DNA from: VBCK01 sp035939615
GTDB lineage: Bacteria; Pseudomonadota; Gammaproteobacteria; Burkholderiales; Burkholderiaceae_F
Length of the DNA stretch: 22,159 nt
Direction: 5' to 3'
Assembly (NCBI GenBank): GCA_035939615.1
Contig: DASZFP010000018.1
Span: 1-22,159 of the forward strand
The number at the start of each line of letters is the position of its first letter. Position 1 is the first letter of the stretch. Under the pieces are notes generated by a model that searched no databases, had not been told where the DNA came from, and saw only the letters and a program-made list of their open reading frames with translations. Both the position numbers and the translations under genes were made by a program. Shown here one piece after another: positions 7,224-15,320 of the stretch.

Positions 7224-9071
7224 TCAGCCAAGCCGTTCGGCCAGGCGCTGTCGAACGGAGTGCAGCTCGGCCGGAACCCGCTCACCCATCTTCGAGAAAA
7301 ACTCGGCGTGCGACTGGAGCTCGCGCCGCCAGTGCTCGCTCGACAGCTCGGTGGCCCGCTCGAAAGTCGCCGGGTCGAAGCGCAGGCCGTCCCAACGCAA
7401 GTCGCCGAACCGCGGCACCACCCCCAGGAAGGTCTCGGCGCCCTGGCTGATACCGGCTACGCGACCCACAATCCATTCGAGCACGCGCATGTTCTCGGCG
7501 TAGCCGGGCCAGACGAAGCGGCCGGCCTGATCCGTGCGAAACCAGTTCACCGAGAAGACCTTCGGTTGCCGCGCGCCATGGGCCGCAACCTGTTCGCCCA
7601 GGGCCAGCCAATGCCGGAAGTAGTCACCCACGTGATAACCAAGGAAGGGCAGCATGGCGAACGGATCGCGCCGCAGCACGCCCAGCGAGCCGGCCTGGGC
7701 GGCGGTCGTTTCCGATGCGAGCGTGGCCGCCATGTAAACGCCCTCGTGCCAGTTCCTCGCCTCGGTGACCAGGGGGACTGTGGAGGAGCGGCGGCCGCCG
7801 AACACGAAGGCGTCGATCGGAACGCCCGACGGATTTTCCCAGTCCGAATCGATCGAGGGGCATTGCGAGGCCGCCACCGTGAAGCGTGAATTCGGATGCG
7901 CCGCCTTGCGCTGTTCGGCGGCTGCGATCTCGGGGGTCCAGTCGCGACCCTGCCAGTCGGTGCAGTGGGCGGGGGGCTCGCACAAGCCTTCCCACCACAC
8001 GTCGCCGTCGTCGGTGAGAGCGACATTCGTGAAGATCACGTTCGCATGCAGCATGCCGATGGCGTTCGGGTTGGTCCTCACGCCGGTTCCCGGCGCCACA
8101 CCGAACACGCCCGCCTCCGGGTTCATCGCATACAGGCGTCCGTCCGGGCCCGGGCGGATCCAGGCGATGTCTTCGCCGATCGTGGTCACCTTCCAGCCGG
8201 CAAATTGCCCCGGCGGCACCAGCATCGCGAAATTGGTCTTGCCGCAAGCGGACGGGAATGCGGCCGCCAAGTGAAATTTGCGCCCCTGCGGCGTGGTCAC
8301 GGCCATGATCAGCATGTGCTCGGCGAGCCAGCCCTCGTCGCGCCCCATCACGGATGCGATGCGCAACGCCAGGCACTTTTTCCCGAGCAGGGCATTGCCG
8401 CCGTAGCCGGAGCCGAAACTCCAGATCTCGCGCGATTCCGGAAAGTGCACGATGTACTTGGTCGGGCTGCAGGGCCATCGCGCGTCCGCCTGGCCGGGGG
8501 CCAGCGGCGAGCCGACCGAATGCACGCACGGAACGAAAGGCCCCGCTTCGCCCAGCGCCTCCAGCACCGCCTTGCCCACTCGGGTCATCAGGTGCATGTT
8601 GACGACGACGTACGGGCTGTCGGTCAGTTCTACGCCGTTCTGAGCGAAGTGACTGCCCACTGGCCCCATCGAAAACGGCACCACGTACATGGTGCGGCCG
8701 CGCATGCAGCCGGCAAACACCCGATCGAGCGTGCCGCGCATCTCGTCCGGCGCGACCCAATTGTTGGTCGGGCCCGCGTCTTCGCGGAGCTGGCTGCAGA
8801 TGAATGTGCGATCCTCGACCCGTGCAACGTCCTGCGGGTCGGACCAGGCCAGATACGAGTTCGGCCGCTTCAGCGGATTTAAGCGCCGCAGCATCCCGGT
8901 GGCCACCATTTGATCGCACAGCCGCTCGTATTCCGCGCGCGATCCGTCGCACCAGACGATGCGCTCGGGCGTGGTGAGCCGTGCGATCCGCTCCACCCAT
9001 TGAATCAGTCGCGGATGGCGTACAGCCGCCGGTGCGGACAGCGACCCTGCTCGCGAGGGTACGGCGCTCAT
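7224..9071 (-). CDS. pckG: Phosphoenolpyruvate carboxykinase (GTP)
   Basis: This enzyme converts oxaloacetate and GTP to phosphoenolpyruvate, CO2 and GDP, the entry step of gluconeogenesis from TCA intermediates. At 615 residues it fits the GTP-dependent family (C. glutamicum about 610) and not the ATP-dependent PckA (about 540). Visible motifs are RPNSYLAWSDPQDVARVEDRT (about 69-89), GPTNNW, GRTMYVVPFSMGP, GSGYGGNALLGKKCLALR, the family P-loop AFPSACGKTN (271-280) with its reactive cysteine, the metal/nucleotide segment GEDIAWIRP and FGGRRSSTVPLV. The start ATG at 9071 is followed by a short Ser/Ala-rich lead before homology begins; a GGGGAG lies about 13 bases upstream, a rather long spacing. 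It is monocistronic between a cold-shock gene and the AsmA-like gene. Confidence 0.97.
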   Translation of the reverse strand: MSAVPSRAGSLSAPAAVRHPRLIQWVERIARLTTPERIVWCDGSRAEYERLCDQMVATGMLRRLNPLKRPNSYLAWSDPQDVARVEDRTFICSQLREDAGPTNNWVAPDEMRGTLDRVFAGCMRGRTMYVVPFSMGPVGSHFAQNGVELTDSPYVVVNMHLMTRVGKAVLEALGEAGPFVPCVHSVGSPLAPGQADARWPCSPTKYIVHFPESREIWSFGSGYGGNALLGKKCLALRIASVMGRDEGWLAEHMLIMAVTTPQGRKFHLAAAFPSACGKTNFAMLVPPGQFAGWKVTTIGEDIAWIRPGPDGRLYAMNPEAGVFGVAPGTGVRTNPNAIGMLHANVIFTNVALTDDGDVWWEGLCEPPAHCTDWQGRDWTPEIAAAEQRKAAHPNSRFTVAASQCPSIDSDWENPSGVPIDAFVFGGRRSSTVPLVTEARNWHEGVYMAATLASETTAAQAGSLGVLRRDPFAMLPFLGYHVGDYFRHWLALGEQVAAHGARQPKVFSVNWFRTDQAGRFVWPGYAENMRVLEWIVGRVAGISQGAETFLGVVPRFGDLRWDGLRFDPATFERATELSSEHWRRELQSHAEFFSKMGERVPAELHSVRQRLAERLG

Positions 9072-9199
9072 GATTTAAATTCTGCTCCCCTTTGTGGTTT
9101 TTTAAAAACGGCGCGACCCACGACCGCGATGATCGCAATTATCGACTGCGGAAACCAGCGCGCCAGCATCTAGCGGGATGACTGCGCCAGATGTTCCAG

Positions 9200-9239
9200 G
9201 GACCGCGGCCTCGTCGGCTGCGCCGCGTGCCTGCGGTCC
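9200..9239 (-). terminator. Possible factor-dependent terminator stem after the cold-shock gene
   Basis: GGACCGC (9239-9233 on the minus strand) pairs with GCGGTCC (9206-9200) across a GC-rich interior with further pairing potential. It begins 12 bp past the csp stop. No T-run follows, so intrinsic termination is doubtful. The remaining gap to pckG (9072-9199) holds an AT-rich stretch around 9073-9112, which may be the pckG leader. Confidence 0.3.
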
Positions 9240-9250
9240 TGAACCCCGGC

Positions 9251-9457
9251 TCAAGCCAACGGCACGATCTCGACGGCCTGAGGCCCTTTTTGCCCTTGCT
9301 GGACCTGGTACTCGACGCGCTGGTTTTCCTTCAGCGTTCTGAATCCCTTGGATTTGATGCCGCTGTAGTGAGCGAAAACGTCGCTGCCGCCATCATCGGG
9401 TTTGATGAATCCGAATCCTTTTGTCTCATTGAACCACTTAACAACGCCTGTGGGCAT
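9251..9457 (-). CDS. Cold-shock domain protein (CspA family)
   Basis: A 68-residue single cold-shock domain, an OB fold that binds single-stranded RNA or DNA and acts as an RNA chaperone or antiterminator. It starts MPTGVVKWFN and carries RNP1 KGFGFI (13-18) and RNP2 DVFAHY (26-31), which has Ala where most have Val-His. It ends GPQAVEIVPLA, typical of betaproteobacterial Csp proteins. The ATG at 9457 is chosen because the domain begins there; an AAGAG stands about 9 bases upstream. An in-frame extension to 9568 encodes no domain and is more likely untranslated leader. Several paralogues usually exist per genome, so no specific csp symbol is given. Confidence 0.93.
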   Translation of the reverse strand: MPTGVVKWFNETKGFGFIKPDDGGSDVFAHYSGIKSKGFRTLKENQRVEYQVQQGQKGPQAVEIVPLA

Positions 9458-9807
9458 ATCAAAGCTCTTTATCGAATGCGCGGGAAGCGCCCGCGGCGCG
9501 CAAGCGATGAATCCATGGACGATGCGGAGTGGCTGGAGGAGGTACTGTGGCGGAACTTCGACGTGCAACGCGGAGGAGCTATAAAAGCCTGAGCACGGGG
9601 AGCCAGTAAACGCAGCGCGGCCATCGACTGCGAGAAAAACGCTACTCCAATCGGAACCACCGCGCCAGTCTCTGGTGCGTTTCAGGCGACAAGCGGCATC
9701 GATGCAGCGCCGACCCTTCGCTCACGCGGCCGATCGTGCCGTCGAGCGACCGATATGACATTGAGGACATATGGTTTAAATCGCGCGGACGCGCTGCGAT
9801 GCATCGC
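9458..9807. other. Intergenic region: long upstream region of the cold-shock gene
   Basis: These 350 bp lie between the last gene of the ABC operon and the cold-shock gene, both on the minus strand. I see no convincing gene. The region probably holds the csp promoter and a long structured 5' leader, as known for cspA-type genes. A GCGCGGGAAGCGCCCGCGGCGC tract near 9479-9500 can fold, and the segment 9758-9785 is locally AT-rich. No intrinsic terminator with a T-run was found for the ABC operon. Confidence 0.35.
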
Positions 9808-10974
9808 TCAGCTCGCGCGCAGCGCGTCCACGATGCGCATGCGCGCGGCCTTGGCCGCCGGCAGCACGCCGCCGGCCAGCCCCATCATCAGGGCGAACAC
9901 GATCGAGCGCGCGGCCACGCCCGGCGTCAGTTCGAAGGAGAACGCCAGCTCCGAGAAGGTCTGGAAGTTGGTGGTCGAGATGCGCACCGCCTGCAGCATC
10001 GAGGCGGCAGCCAGTCCGGCCAGGCCGCCGGCCAGCGCGAGCAGCATCGATTCGAGCAGAAACGCGATCAGGATCGAGCGCCGCGCGAAGCCCAGCGCGC
10101 GCAGCGTGCCGATCTCGGCGGTGCGGGTGGCCACCGAGGCGTACATCGTGATGGCCGCGCCGATCATCGCGCCGAGCGAAAAGATCACCGACAGCGTCAG
10201 GCCGAGGATCCGGATGAAATCGGACATCTGGCGCGACTGGTCCTCGTAGTAGCGGCGCTCGCGCCGGGCCTGCAGTTGCAGGCGCGGATCGGCATCGATG
10301 GCGTCGCGCAGCGCCTCGAAGCCGGAGGGCGAGGCCAGGCGCACGATCAGCGACGAGTAGACCGTGCGCCGGAATGCCTGCTGCAGCTGCTCGCAGTCGC
10401 CCCAGATCTCCGAATCGAACGCGCTGCGCTGCGCATCGAAGCGGCCGACGATCAGCCACTGACGCTGCGCGAAGTGCAGGGTCTGCCCGACGCTGACGCC
10501 GCTGAAATCGTGCGCCACCGAATTGCCCACGATCACTTCGCTCGCCCCCGGCCGGAACATCCGGCCCTCGACCAGCCGCACCTGGCCGCGCAGTTGCACT
10601 CCGATCGTCGACAGGCCCCGCACCGGCACGTTGGTGCGCTGGGCGCCTCCGCGCTTGCTGAGCGAGTCCAGTACCACGATCTCGCGCGACACCAGCGTGC
10701 CGCCGTCGGGGCCGCGCGCGACCTGCGGCAGCGTCTCCACCACGGCGGCCGTATCGCGCTCCAGTCCGCTTTGCACCTCGGTGTCCGATCCCTTGCGGAT
10801 GATCACCACGTTCGAGTCGCTGCCGCTGGAGATCATCGTGGCCTTCAGGCCCGCGTCCAGCATCAACACCGCGCTGAACACGAACACGACCAGCGCCATG
10901 CCGCCAGCGGTGAGCACCGTGGTCAGCCGGCGCACCCACAGGTTGCGCGCGACGTAGCTCAGCGGAACGCGCAT
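9808..10974 (-). CDS. FtsX/MacB-type ABC exporter permease (second permease)
   Basis: A 388-residue permease of the FtsX superfamily: one N-terminal membrane helix (about 18-40), a periplasmic domain of roughly 230 residues of the MacB core type, then three helices near the C-terminus (about 270-295, 315-340, 355-380). The cytoplasmic loop RTAEIGTLRALGFARRSIL is the family segment that couples to the ATPase. ATG at 10974 has GGAG six bases upstream, a very good ribosome-binding site. It is the last gene of the operon with a membrane fusion protein, ATPase and another permease, so it most likely pairs with the first permease as a heterodimer. The substrate is unknown; MacB-like systems export antibiotics, peptides or lipids. 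Confidence 0.85.
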   Translation of the reverse strand: MRVPLSYVARNLWVRRLTTVLTAGGMALVVFVFSAVLMLDAGLKATMISSGSDSNVVIIRKGSDTEVQSGLERDTAAVVETLPQVARGPDGGTLVSREIVVLDSLSKRGGAQRTNVPVRGLSTIGVQLRGQVRLVEGRMFRPGASEVIVGNSVAHDFSGVSVGQTLHFAQRQWLIVGRFDAQRSAFDSEIWGDCEQLQQAFRRTVYSSLIVRLASPSGFEALRDAIDADPRLQLQARRERRYYEDQSRQMSDFIRILGLTLSVIFSLGAMIGAAITMYASVATRTAEIGTLRALGFARRSILIAFLLESMLLALAGGLAGLAAASMLQAVRISTTNFQTFSELAFSFELTPGVAARSIVFALMMGLAGGVLPAAKAARMRIVDALRAS

Positions 10975-10986
10975 TTTTTACTCCGC

Positions 10987-11118
10987 GCCCTCACCCCCGT
11001 CCCCTCTCCCGCTACGCGGGCGAGGGGCGATACCGCGTGCCCCTGCGGACGGCCCACATACTTGCGACGCCCGATCGCCCCTCGCCCGCGCAGCGGGAGA
11101 GGGGACGGGGGTGAGGGC
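10987..11118. repeat. REP-like inverted repeat between the two permease genes
   Basis: Arms 10987-11031 and 11074-11118 are 45 bp each and inverted complements with one difference; each has the core CCCTCACCCC / CCCCTCTCCCGC. The 42-bp loop is unremarkable. The element fills nearly the whole spacer: the right arm ends 13 bp from the first permease's stop, and the left arm stops 2 bp from the GGAG ribosome-binding site of the second permease. This sequence type is a familiar dispersed palindrome in betaproteobacteria and xanthomonads. It may stabilise or attenuate the operon mRNA. Confidence 0.85.
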
Positions 11119-11131
11119 TCACGTCTCATGC

Positions 11132-12286
11132 TCACCCCACATGCCTCAGCCCCTCCACGATCCGCACTCGCGAGGCGCGCGCCATCGGCGCCAGCGCGGC
11201 GATCAGCCCGACCGCCAGCGCGCAGGCCGCCTCCATCTGCAGCGTGTGCGCGGACACCTCGAAGCGGGCGAACATGCCAGCCGTAGCGCGATGAAAGGCG
11301 GCCGCCACCGGCCGGGTCAGCAGCAGCGCCGCCAGGGCGCCGATCCCGCACAGCAGCACGCTCTCGGCCAGAATCAACCGCGCCACGAAGCCCGGCCCGA
11401 AACCGAGCGCCTTCAGGGTCGCGTACTCCGACAGCCGCTCGCGCGCTGTCATCGCCATCGTATTGGCGGTCACGGCCAGGATGATGACGATCACCACGTA
11501 CGACACGCCCGAGACGATGCGGACGATGGTGCCGAACATCGACAGGAAGTTGAGCTGGAACGAGCGCTCGCTCTCGGTCAGCGTCTCGGCGAGCGAATTG
11601 CGGAATTGCGAATCGATCTCGTGCGACACGTCGGCCACCCGCTCGGGGTCGGCCAGGTCCATCACGAAGACGCCGACCCGGTTGGCCCGGGTCGGGTATT
11701 TCAGCTTCAGGTACTCGTTCAGGTAGTCGAAGTGGAAGTACATCTGTCGCGTGATGGCAGAGGTGTCCCGGCCTTCGTAGATCGCGCGGATGCGGAATTC
11801 CCAGTTGCCCGGGTAGATGGTGCCGCGGATCGGCAGCTTGTCGCCGACCTTGAAGCCGTACAGGTCGGCCAGCTGACGGCCCACCGCGCAACCCTGGCGA
11901 TCGCGCAGGAAGTCGTTGAACTCGCCGGGCTTGAACACGAACTCCGGGTAGATCGGGAAGAAGTTTTCGGCGTCGACCGCGAATTGCGCGAAAAACGACT
12001 TCTCATCGCGCCACACCCCGCCGAACCAGTTGGAAGAGGCGACGCGCCGCACGCCCTCGACGGCGCGGATACGGTCGCGGTAGTACAGCGGCAGCGAAAA
12101 CGTCAGCGAAATGGCGCTGCGGGTGACGACCCGGGTGGCCGAGGCCATCTCGACGCCCGCGTTCCAGGCCCCCACGACCGTCTGCAGCAGGCCGTAGGCG
12201 ACCAGCGCAATGACCAGGCCCAGCAGCGTCAGGGCGCTGCGCAGCCGGGCTCGGAACGCATTGCGCAGCGCAAGTCGCAGGAACAT
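11132..12286 (-). CDS. FtsX/MacB-type ABC exporter permease (first permease)
   Basis: A 384-residue permease with the same plan as its downstream neighbour: N-terminal helix (about 15-37), a periplasmic domain with many aromatics (SSNWFGGVWRDEKSFF, FPIYPEFVFKPGEF), then three C-terminal helices. The coupling loop is TARERLSEYATLKALGFGPGF. Start ATG at 12286 (MFLRLALRNAFRARLRSALT) is where FtsX homology begins; upstream in-frame reading to 12388 only translates the repeat. The ribosome-binding site is weak. The two permeases share little sequence outside the FtsX core, so this is a heteromeric pair and not a recent duplication. It follows the ATPase gene by 130 bp containing a second REP-like element. 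Confidence 0.85.
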   Translation of the reverse strand: MFLRLALRNAFRARLRSALTLLGLVIALVAYGLLQTVVGAWNAGVEMASATRVVTRSAISLTFSLPLYYRDRIRAVEGVRRVASSNWFGGVWRDEKSFFAQFAVDAENFFPIYPEFVFKPGEFNDFLRDRQGCAVGRQLADLYGFKVGDKLPIRGTIYPGNWEFRIRAIYEGRDTSAITRQMYFHFDYLNEYLKLKYPTRANRVGVFVMDLADPERVADVSHEIDSQFRNSLAETLTESERSFQLNFLSMFGTIVRIVSGVSYVVIVIILAVTANTMAMTARERLSEYATLKALGFGPGFVARLILAESVLLCGIGALAALLLTRPVAAAFHRATAGMFARFEVSAHTLQMEAACALAVGLIAALAPMARASRVRIVEGLRHVG

Positions 12287-12309
12287 GTTAGGTCGAACTG
12301 ACCCTGTGG

Positions 12310-12416
12310 GCCCCTCTCCCCCGGCCCCTCTCCCCAAGGGGAGAGGGGTGAGCGACCATCGGAGCTGGCCTGGCCACCTTTCTGCCAACAGTCGAGGGGA
12401 GAGCGACCATCGGAGC
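12310..12416. repeat. REP-like hairpin with a 16-bp direct repeat between ATPase and permease genes
   Basis: CCCCTCTCCCC (12325-12335) pairs perfectly with GGGGAGAGGGG (12338-12348) across a 2-base loop; a partial copy of the left arm lies at 12310-12323. The 16-mer GAGCGACCATCGGAGC occurs twice, at 12350-12365 and 12401-12416, the second ending right at the ATPase stop codon, and each copy is preceded by a GGGGAGAG-like run. This looks like a REP-type element partly duplicated in place. It shares its CCCCTCTCCC core with the element at 10987. Confidence 0.75.
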
Positions 12417-13169
12417 CTACTGTCCGGAGAACGGCGACGTATCGGTGAGCTGGCCCTTGTCCAGGTAGATCAGGTGGTGGGCCGCTTCGGCCGCGCGCGG
12501 ATCGTGCGTGACCATCGTGATCGTCTTGCCCAGCTCGACGTTCAGCCGCTCCAGCAGCTTCAGGATGTCAGCGGCCGAGGAGCGATCCAGGTCGCCGGTC
12601 GGCTCGTCCGCGATGATCAGCACCGGGTCGGTCACCAGCGCGCGGGCGATGGCCACCCGCTGCTGCTGGCCGCCCGACAGCTCGTTCGGACGGTGCTCGA
12701 GGCGGTCGGACAGGCCGACCAGCTCGAGCATCAGCTCGGCCCGGTTGCGGCGCTGGGTGCGCGAAAGGCCGGTCAGCAGCAGTGGCAGCTCGACGTTTTC
12801 CAGCGCACTGAGCACCGGCATCAGGTTGTAGAACTGGAACACGAAGCCGACCGTTTCTGCGCGCCACGACGCCAGGGCGGTCTCGCCCATCTGCGTGATG
12901 TCCTGCCCGGCCACCAGCAACTGGCCGTCGTCGGGCTTGTCGATGCCGGCGATCAGGTTCAGCAGCGTCGTCTTGCCGGAGCCCGAGGGCCCCATCATCG
13001 CGACGAAGTCGCCGCTGGCGATCGAAAGGTTTACGTCAGTAAGCACTGGCACATGCTGGGCGCCACGCCGATAGCTCTTGGACAGATGGCGGATCTGCAC
13101 CAGCGGCACACCGGCGCTGCGGCCGCCCGCGCGGGCCGCCGCCACGGTGGCGCCTGCCGAATCCTCCAT
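12417..13169 (-). CDS. ABC exporter ATPase (LolD/MacB-type)
   Basis: The ATP-hydrolysing subunit that would drive the two FtsX permeases. At 250 residues it is a complete nucleotide-binding domain: Walker A GPSGSGKT (60-67), Q-loop glutamine 112 in FVFQFYNLMP, signature LSGGQQQR (164-171), Walker B VLIIADEP (183-190), D-loop, and switch histidine 222 in MVTHD. The FQFYNLMPVLSALENVELP stretch is diagnostic of the LolD/MacB/FtsE group. The first 20 residues are Ala/Gly-rich and not conserved, so a later start is possible, but the ATG at 13169 follows the adaptor stop by 3 bp, which suggests coupling. In MacB proper the ATPase and permease are fused; here they are separate. Confidence 0.92.
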   Translation of the reverse strand: MEDSAGATVAAARAGGRSAGVPLVQIRHLSKSYRRGAQHVPVLTDVNLSIASGDFVAMMGPSGSGKTTLLNLIAGIDKPDDGQLLVAGQDITQMGETALASWRAETVGFVFQFYNLMPVLSALENVELPLLLTGLSRTQRRNRAELMLELVGLSDRLEHRPNELSGGQQQRVAIARALVTDPVLIIADEPTGDLDRSSAADILKLLERLNVELGKTITMVTHDPRAAEAAHHLIYLDKGQLTDTSPFSGQ

Positions 13170-13172
13170 GTG

Positions 13173-14423
13173 TCAGGCTTTCTGGGCGGCCACCCGCGCA
13201 CCGTCGGGCAGATTGTTCGGCGCTCCGATCACGATCCGGGTGCCGGCGCTGACGCCTTCGACACGCACCATGTCGCCGATGCGCTCCCCCACCCGCACCT
13301 CGGTCATCGCGGCGCGTGCGGCCGCCTCGCCCGGGTCTGCCGGCACCACGAACACGTAGCTCTTGCCGCCCCGCTTGACGATCGCTTCGGGCCGCACCGC
13401 CGCCACCGGCGCGCGCTCCGACGATTCCAGGCGGCGCGACAGAAAGGCGACCTTGGCACTCATGTCCGGCAGCACCCGCGAGTCGGTCTCGTCGAAGTGC
13501 ACCTTGACCAGCAGCGTCGCCTTGCTGCGATCCACGTCCGGCACGATCCGGCTGACGCGGCCCGCCAGGCGCAGCTCGGGAAACGCGTCCAGCTGGATCT
13601 CGGCCGGCTGCCCGGGCGAGATCCGGGCGATCGACGATTCCGACACGTCCGCCTCGACCTCGAGCGTGCTCATGTCGGCCATCGTCACGACGGCGCCGGT
13701 CGTGCCCGAGGCGGCCGAAAACGGCGTCAGGATGTCGCCGACATTGGCGTTCTTGGTCAGCACGACGCCGTTGAACGGAGCCAGGATCAGCGTTTGCTCG
13801 ACCGCCACGTCGGCGACGCGCAGGTTGGCCTGGGCCACGCCGATCTGAGCTTGCAGCGAGGCGATCGCGGCCGCGGCCTTGTCGTGCCGCGCCACCGACG
13901 AGTCCACCTCGGACGACGAAATGAAATTGCGTTGCGCCAGATCGCGCGTCCGCTTCAGCGCCAGGTCGGCGTCGACCAGCTCGGCCTGGCCCTGGGCCAG
14001 GTTGGCTCTGGCCGCCTCCACGCTGGCGGCGGCCTGGTCGCGCTGCGCCCGCACGTCGCGGCTTTCCAGCCGCGCAATCACCTCGTCCTTGCGGAGCCGC
14101 TGGCCTTCCTGCACACCGAGCCACTCCAGGCGGCCGGTGCCCTTGCTGGACACCGAGGCGTGGGTAGCGGCCGAAACGTGCCCGGTCGCGCTCAGGACCG
14201 CCACCGCTGTGGACGGGTAAACCGCTGCCACGGTGCCCAGCTCGACGGGCACCGGCCGGTGCCCTTGCAGCAGCGCCCCGCCCACGGCCACCAGTACCAG
14301 CGCCACTGCTGCCCAAGTCCAGCGGCTCTTCCACCACGGGCGCCGGCGGCGCAAATTCACTGCCGCCGGGTCGCGGTCGATCAAGAGCTGGGTCAGCGGC
14401 GTGGGCGAATCGGGCTTGTTCAT
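13173..14423 (-). CDS. Periplasmic membrane fusion protein (MacA/HlyD-type) of the ABC exporter
   Basis: The adaptor that bridges the inner-membrane ABC complex to an outer-membrane channel. From the ATG at 14423 it has 416 residues. A cytoplasmic Arg/Trp-rich tail precedes a single membrane anchor (about 36-53). The first lipoyl half follows (about 87-119), then a helical hairpin rich in Ala/Gln (about 124-208), the second lipoyl half with APFNGVV (215-221), a beta-barrel domain and a membrane-proximal C-terminal domain. A TolC-type partner is not encoded here. The gene begins 19 bp after the panB stop and ends 3 bp before the ATPase. An in-frame extension to 14528 overlaps panB and is unlikely. 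It might equally be called RND-type periplasmic adaptor, but the neighbours favour MacA-like use. Confidence 0.88.
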   Translation of the reverse strand: MNKPDSPTPLTQLLIDRDPAAVNLRRRRPWWKSRWTWAAVALVLVAVGGALLQGHRPVPVELGTVAAVYPSTAVAVLSATGHVSAATHASVSSKGTGRLEWLGVQEGQRLRKDEVIARLESRDVRAQRDQAAASVEAARANLAQGQAELVDADLALKRTRDLAQRNFISSSEVDSSVARHDKAAAAIASLQAQIGVAQANLRVADVAVEQTLILAPFNGVVLTKNANVGDILTPFSAASGTTGAVVTMADMSTLEVEADVSESSIARISPGQPAEIQLDAFPELRLAGRVSRIVPDVDRSKATLLVKVHFDETDSRVLPDMSAKVAFLSRRLESSERAPVAAVRPEAIVKRGGKSYVFVVPADPGEAAARAAMTEVRVGERIGDMVRVEGVSAGTRIVIGAPNNLPDGARVAAQKA

Positions 14424-14442
14424 GTTCGAGGTCGCACGCGCG

Positions 14443-15240
14443 TCAGTTCGAATCCGGGTAGACGTGTTCCGCGGTCGGAAATTGTCCCGACTGCACCTGG
14501 GCGAGGTAAGCGCGCGCGGCGGCCTCAACGCTGCCGGCTTCGAGCAGGAAGTTCTTCACGAAGCGCGGCCGCTTGTCGACCGCAACGCCGAGCATGTCGT
14601 GCAGCACCAGGACCTGGCCGCTGCAGGCGACGCTGGCCCCGATGCCGATCGTCAGGGCCTTCGATTCGGTGGCGATCGCGCGCGCGAGCGGCTCCGGTAC
14701 CGCCTCGATCACGATCATTTCGGCGCCGGCCGCTGCCACCGCGCGCGCGGCGCTGCGGATCCGGGCCGCGGCCTGGCCGCGCCCCTGGATCCGATAGCCG
14801 CCGAAGCGGTTGACGTGCTGCGGAGTCAGTCCCACGTGGCCGCACACCGGAACCCCGCGCTCCACCAGGAACCCGATGGTCGGCGCCATTTCCTCGCCGC
14901 CTTCGAGCTTCACCATCTGGGCGCCGGCCTGCAGCAGTCGGACCGCGTTGTCGAAGGCGGCCAGCGCGCTGCCCTGATACGAGCCGAACGGCATGTCGGC
15001 GACGATCAGCGCGTGCTGCGACCCGCGGGCCACCGCCCGGGTGTGGTACGCCACGTCGTCGACGGTGACGGGCAGCGTCGAGTCGTGGCCCTGAATCACC
15101 ATGCCGAGCGAATCGCCGATCAGCAGCACATCGATGCCGGCGCGGTCCAGCACGGCGGCGAAGGACGCGTCGTAGCAGGTCAGCATCGCGATCTTGCGCT
15201 CGGCCGCGATGCGGCGAAGGTCAAGCAGCGTCAGTCTCAT
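14443..15240 (-). CDS. panB: 3-methyl-2-oxobutanoate hydroxymethyltransferase (ketopantoate hydroxymethyltransferase)
   Basis: PanB transfers a one-carbon unit from methylene-tetrahydrofolate to 2-oxoisovalerate, making ketopantoate, the first committed step to pantothenate and CoA. The protein is 265 residues (E. coli 264) from the ATG at 15240, which has GGAG 7 bases upstream. Motifs along the TIM barrel: AMLTCYDASFA, LIGDSLGMVIQGHDSTLPV with the Mg-binding Asp, VKLEGGEEM with the catalytic region, VPVCGHVGLTPQ, GGYRIQGRG, and FVKNFLLEAG. A difference from E. coli is SVACSGQVLVLHD where GNVTDGQ is usual, not at a residue I know to be essential. panC is not next to it; instead the ABC exporter follows closely, so the two may share a transcript. 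An upstream in-frame start at 15291 has no homology. Confidence 0.97.
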   Translation of the reverse strand: MRLTLLDLRRIAAERKIAMLTCYDASFAAVLDRAGIDVLLIGDSLGMVIQGHDSTLPVTVDDVAYHTRAVARGSQHALIVADMPFGSYQGSALAAFDNAVRLLQAGAQMVKLEGGEEMAPTIGFLVERGVPVCGHVGLTPQHVNRFGGYRIQGRGQAAARIRSAARAVAAAGAEMIVIEAVPEPLARAIATESKALTIGIGASVACSGQVLVLHDMLGVAVDKRPRFVKNFLLEAGSVEAAARAYLAQVQSGQFPTAEHVYPDSN

Positions 15241-15320
15241 CTGCGGCTCCACAGGTGTTCTCGGGCGCGGGGCGCAAGTATGACGCGCCACGGGCCCGCG
15301 ACCGGCACCTGCCCCGATGC

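Noticed and set aside
9458..9568. N-terminal extension of the cold-shock protein
   Set aside because: The cold-shock domain is complete from 9457; the extension has no domain and lies in the expected leader.
9736..11286. 516-codon plus-strand open frame antisense to the permeases
   Set aside because: Same reason: antisense composition bias, and it reads straight through the REP-like inverted repeat.
12210..14813. 867-codon plus-strand open frame antisense to the exporter genes
   Set aside because: A high-GC mirror frame full of Arg, His, Gln and Gly with no domain; both strands cannot code here and the minus-strand genes are clear.
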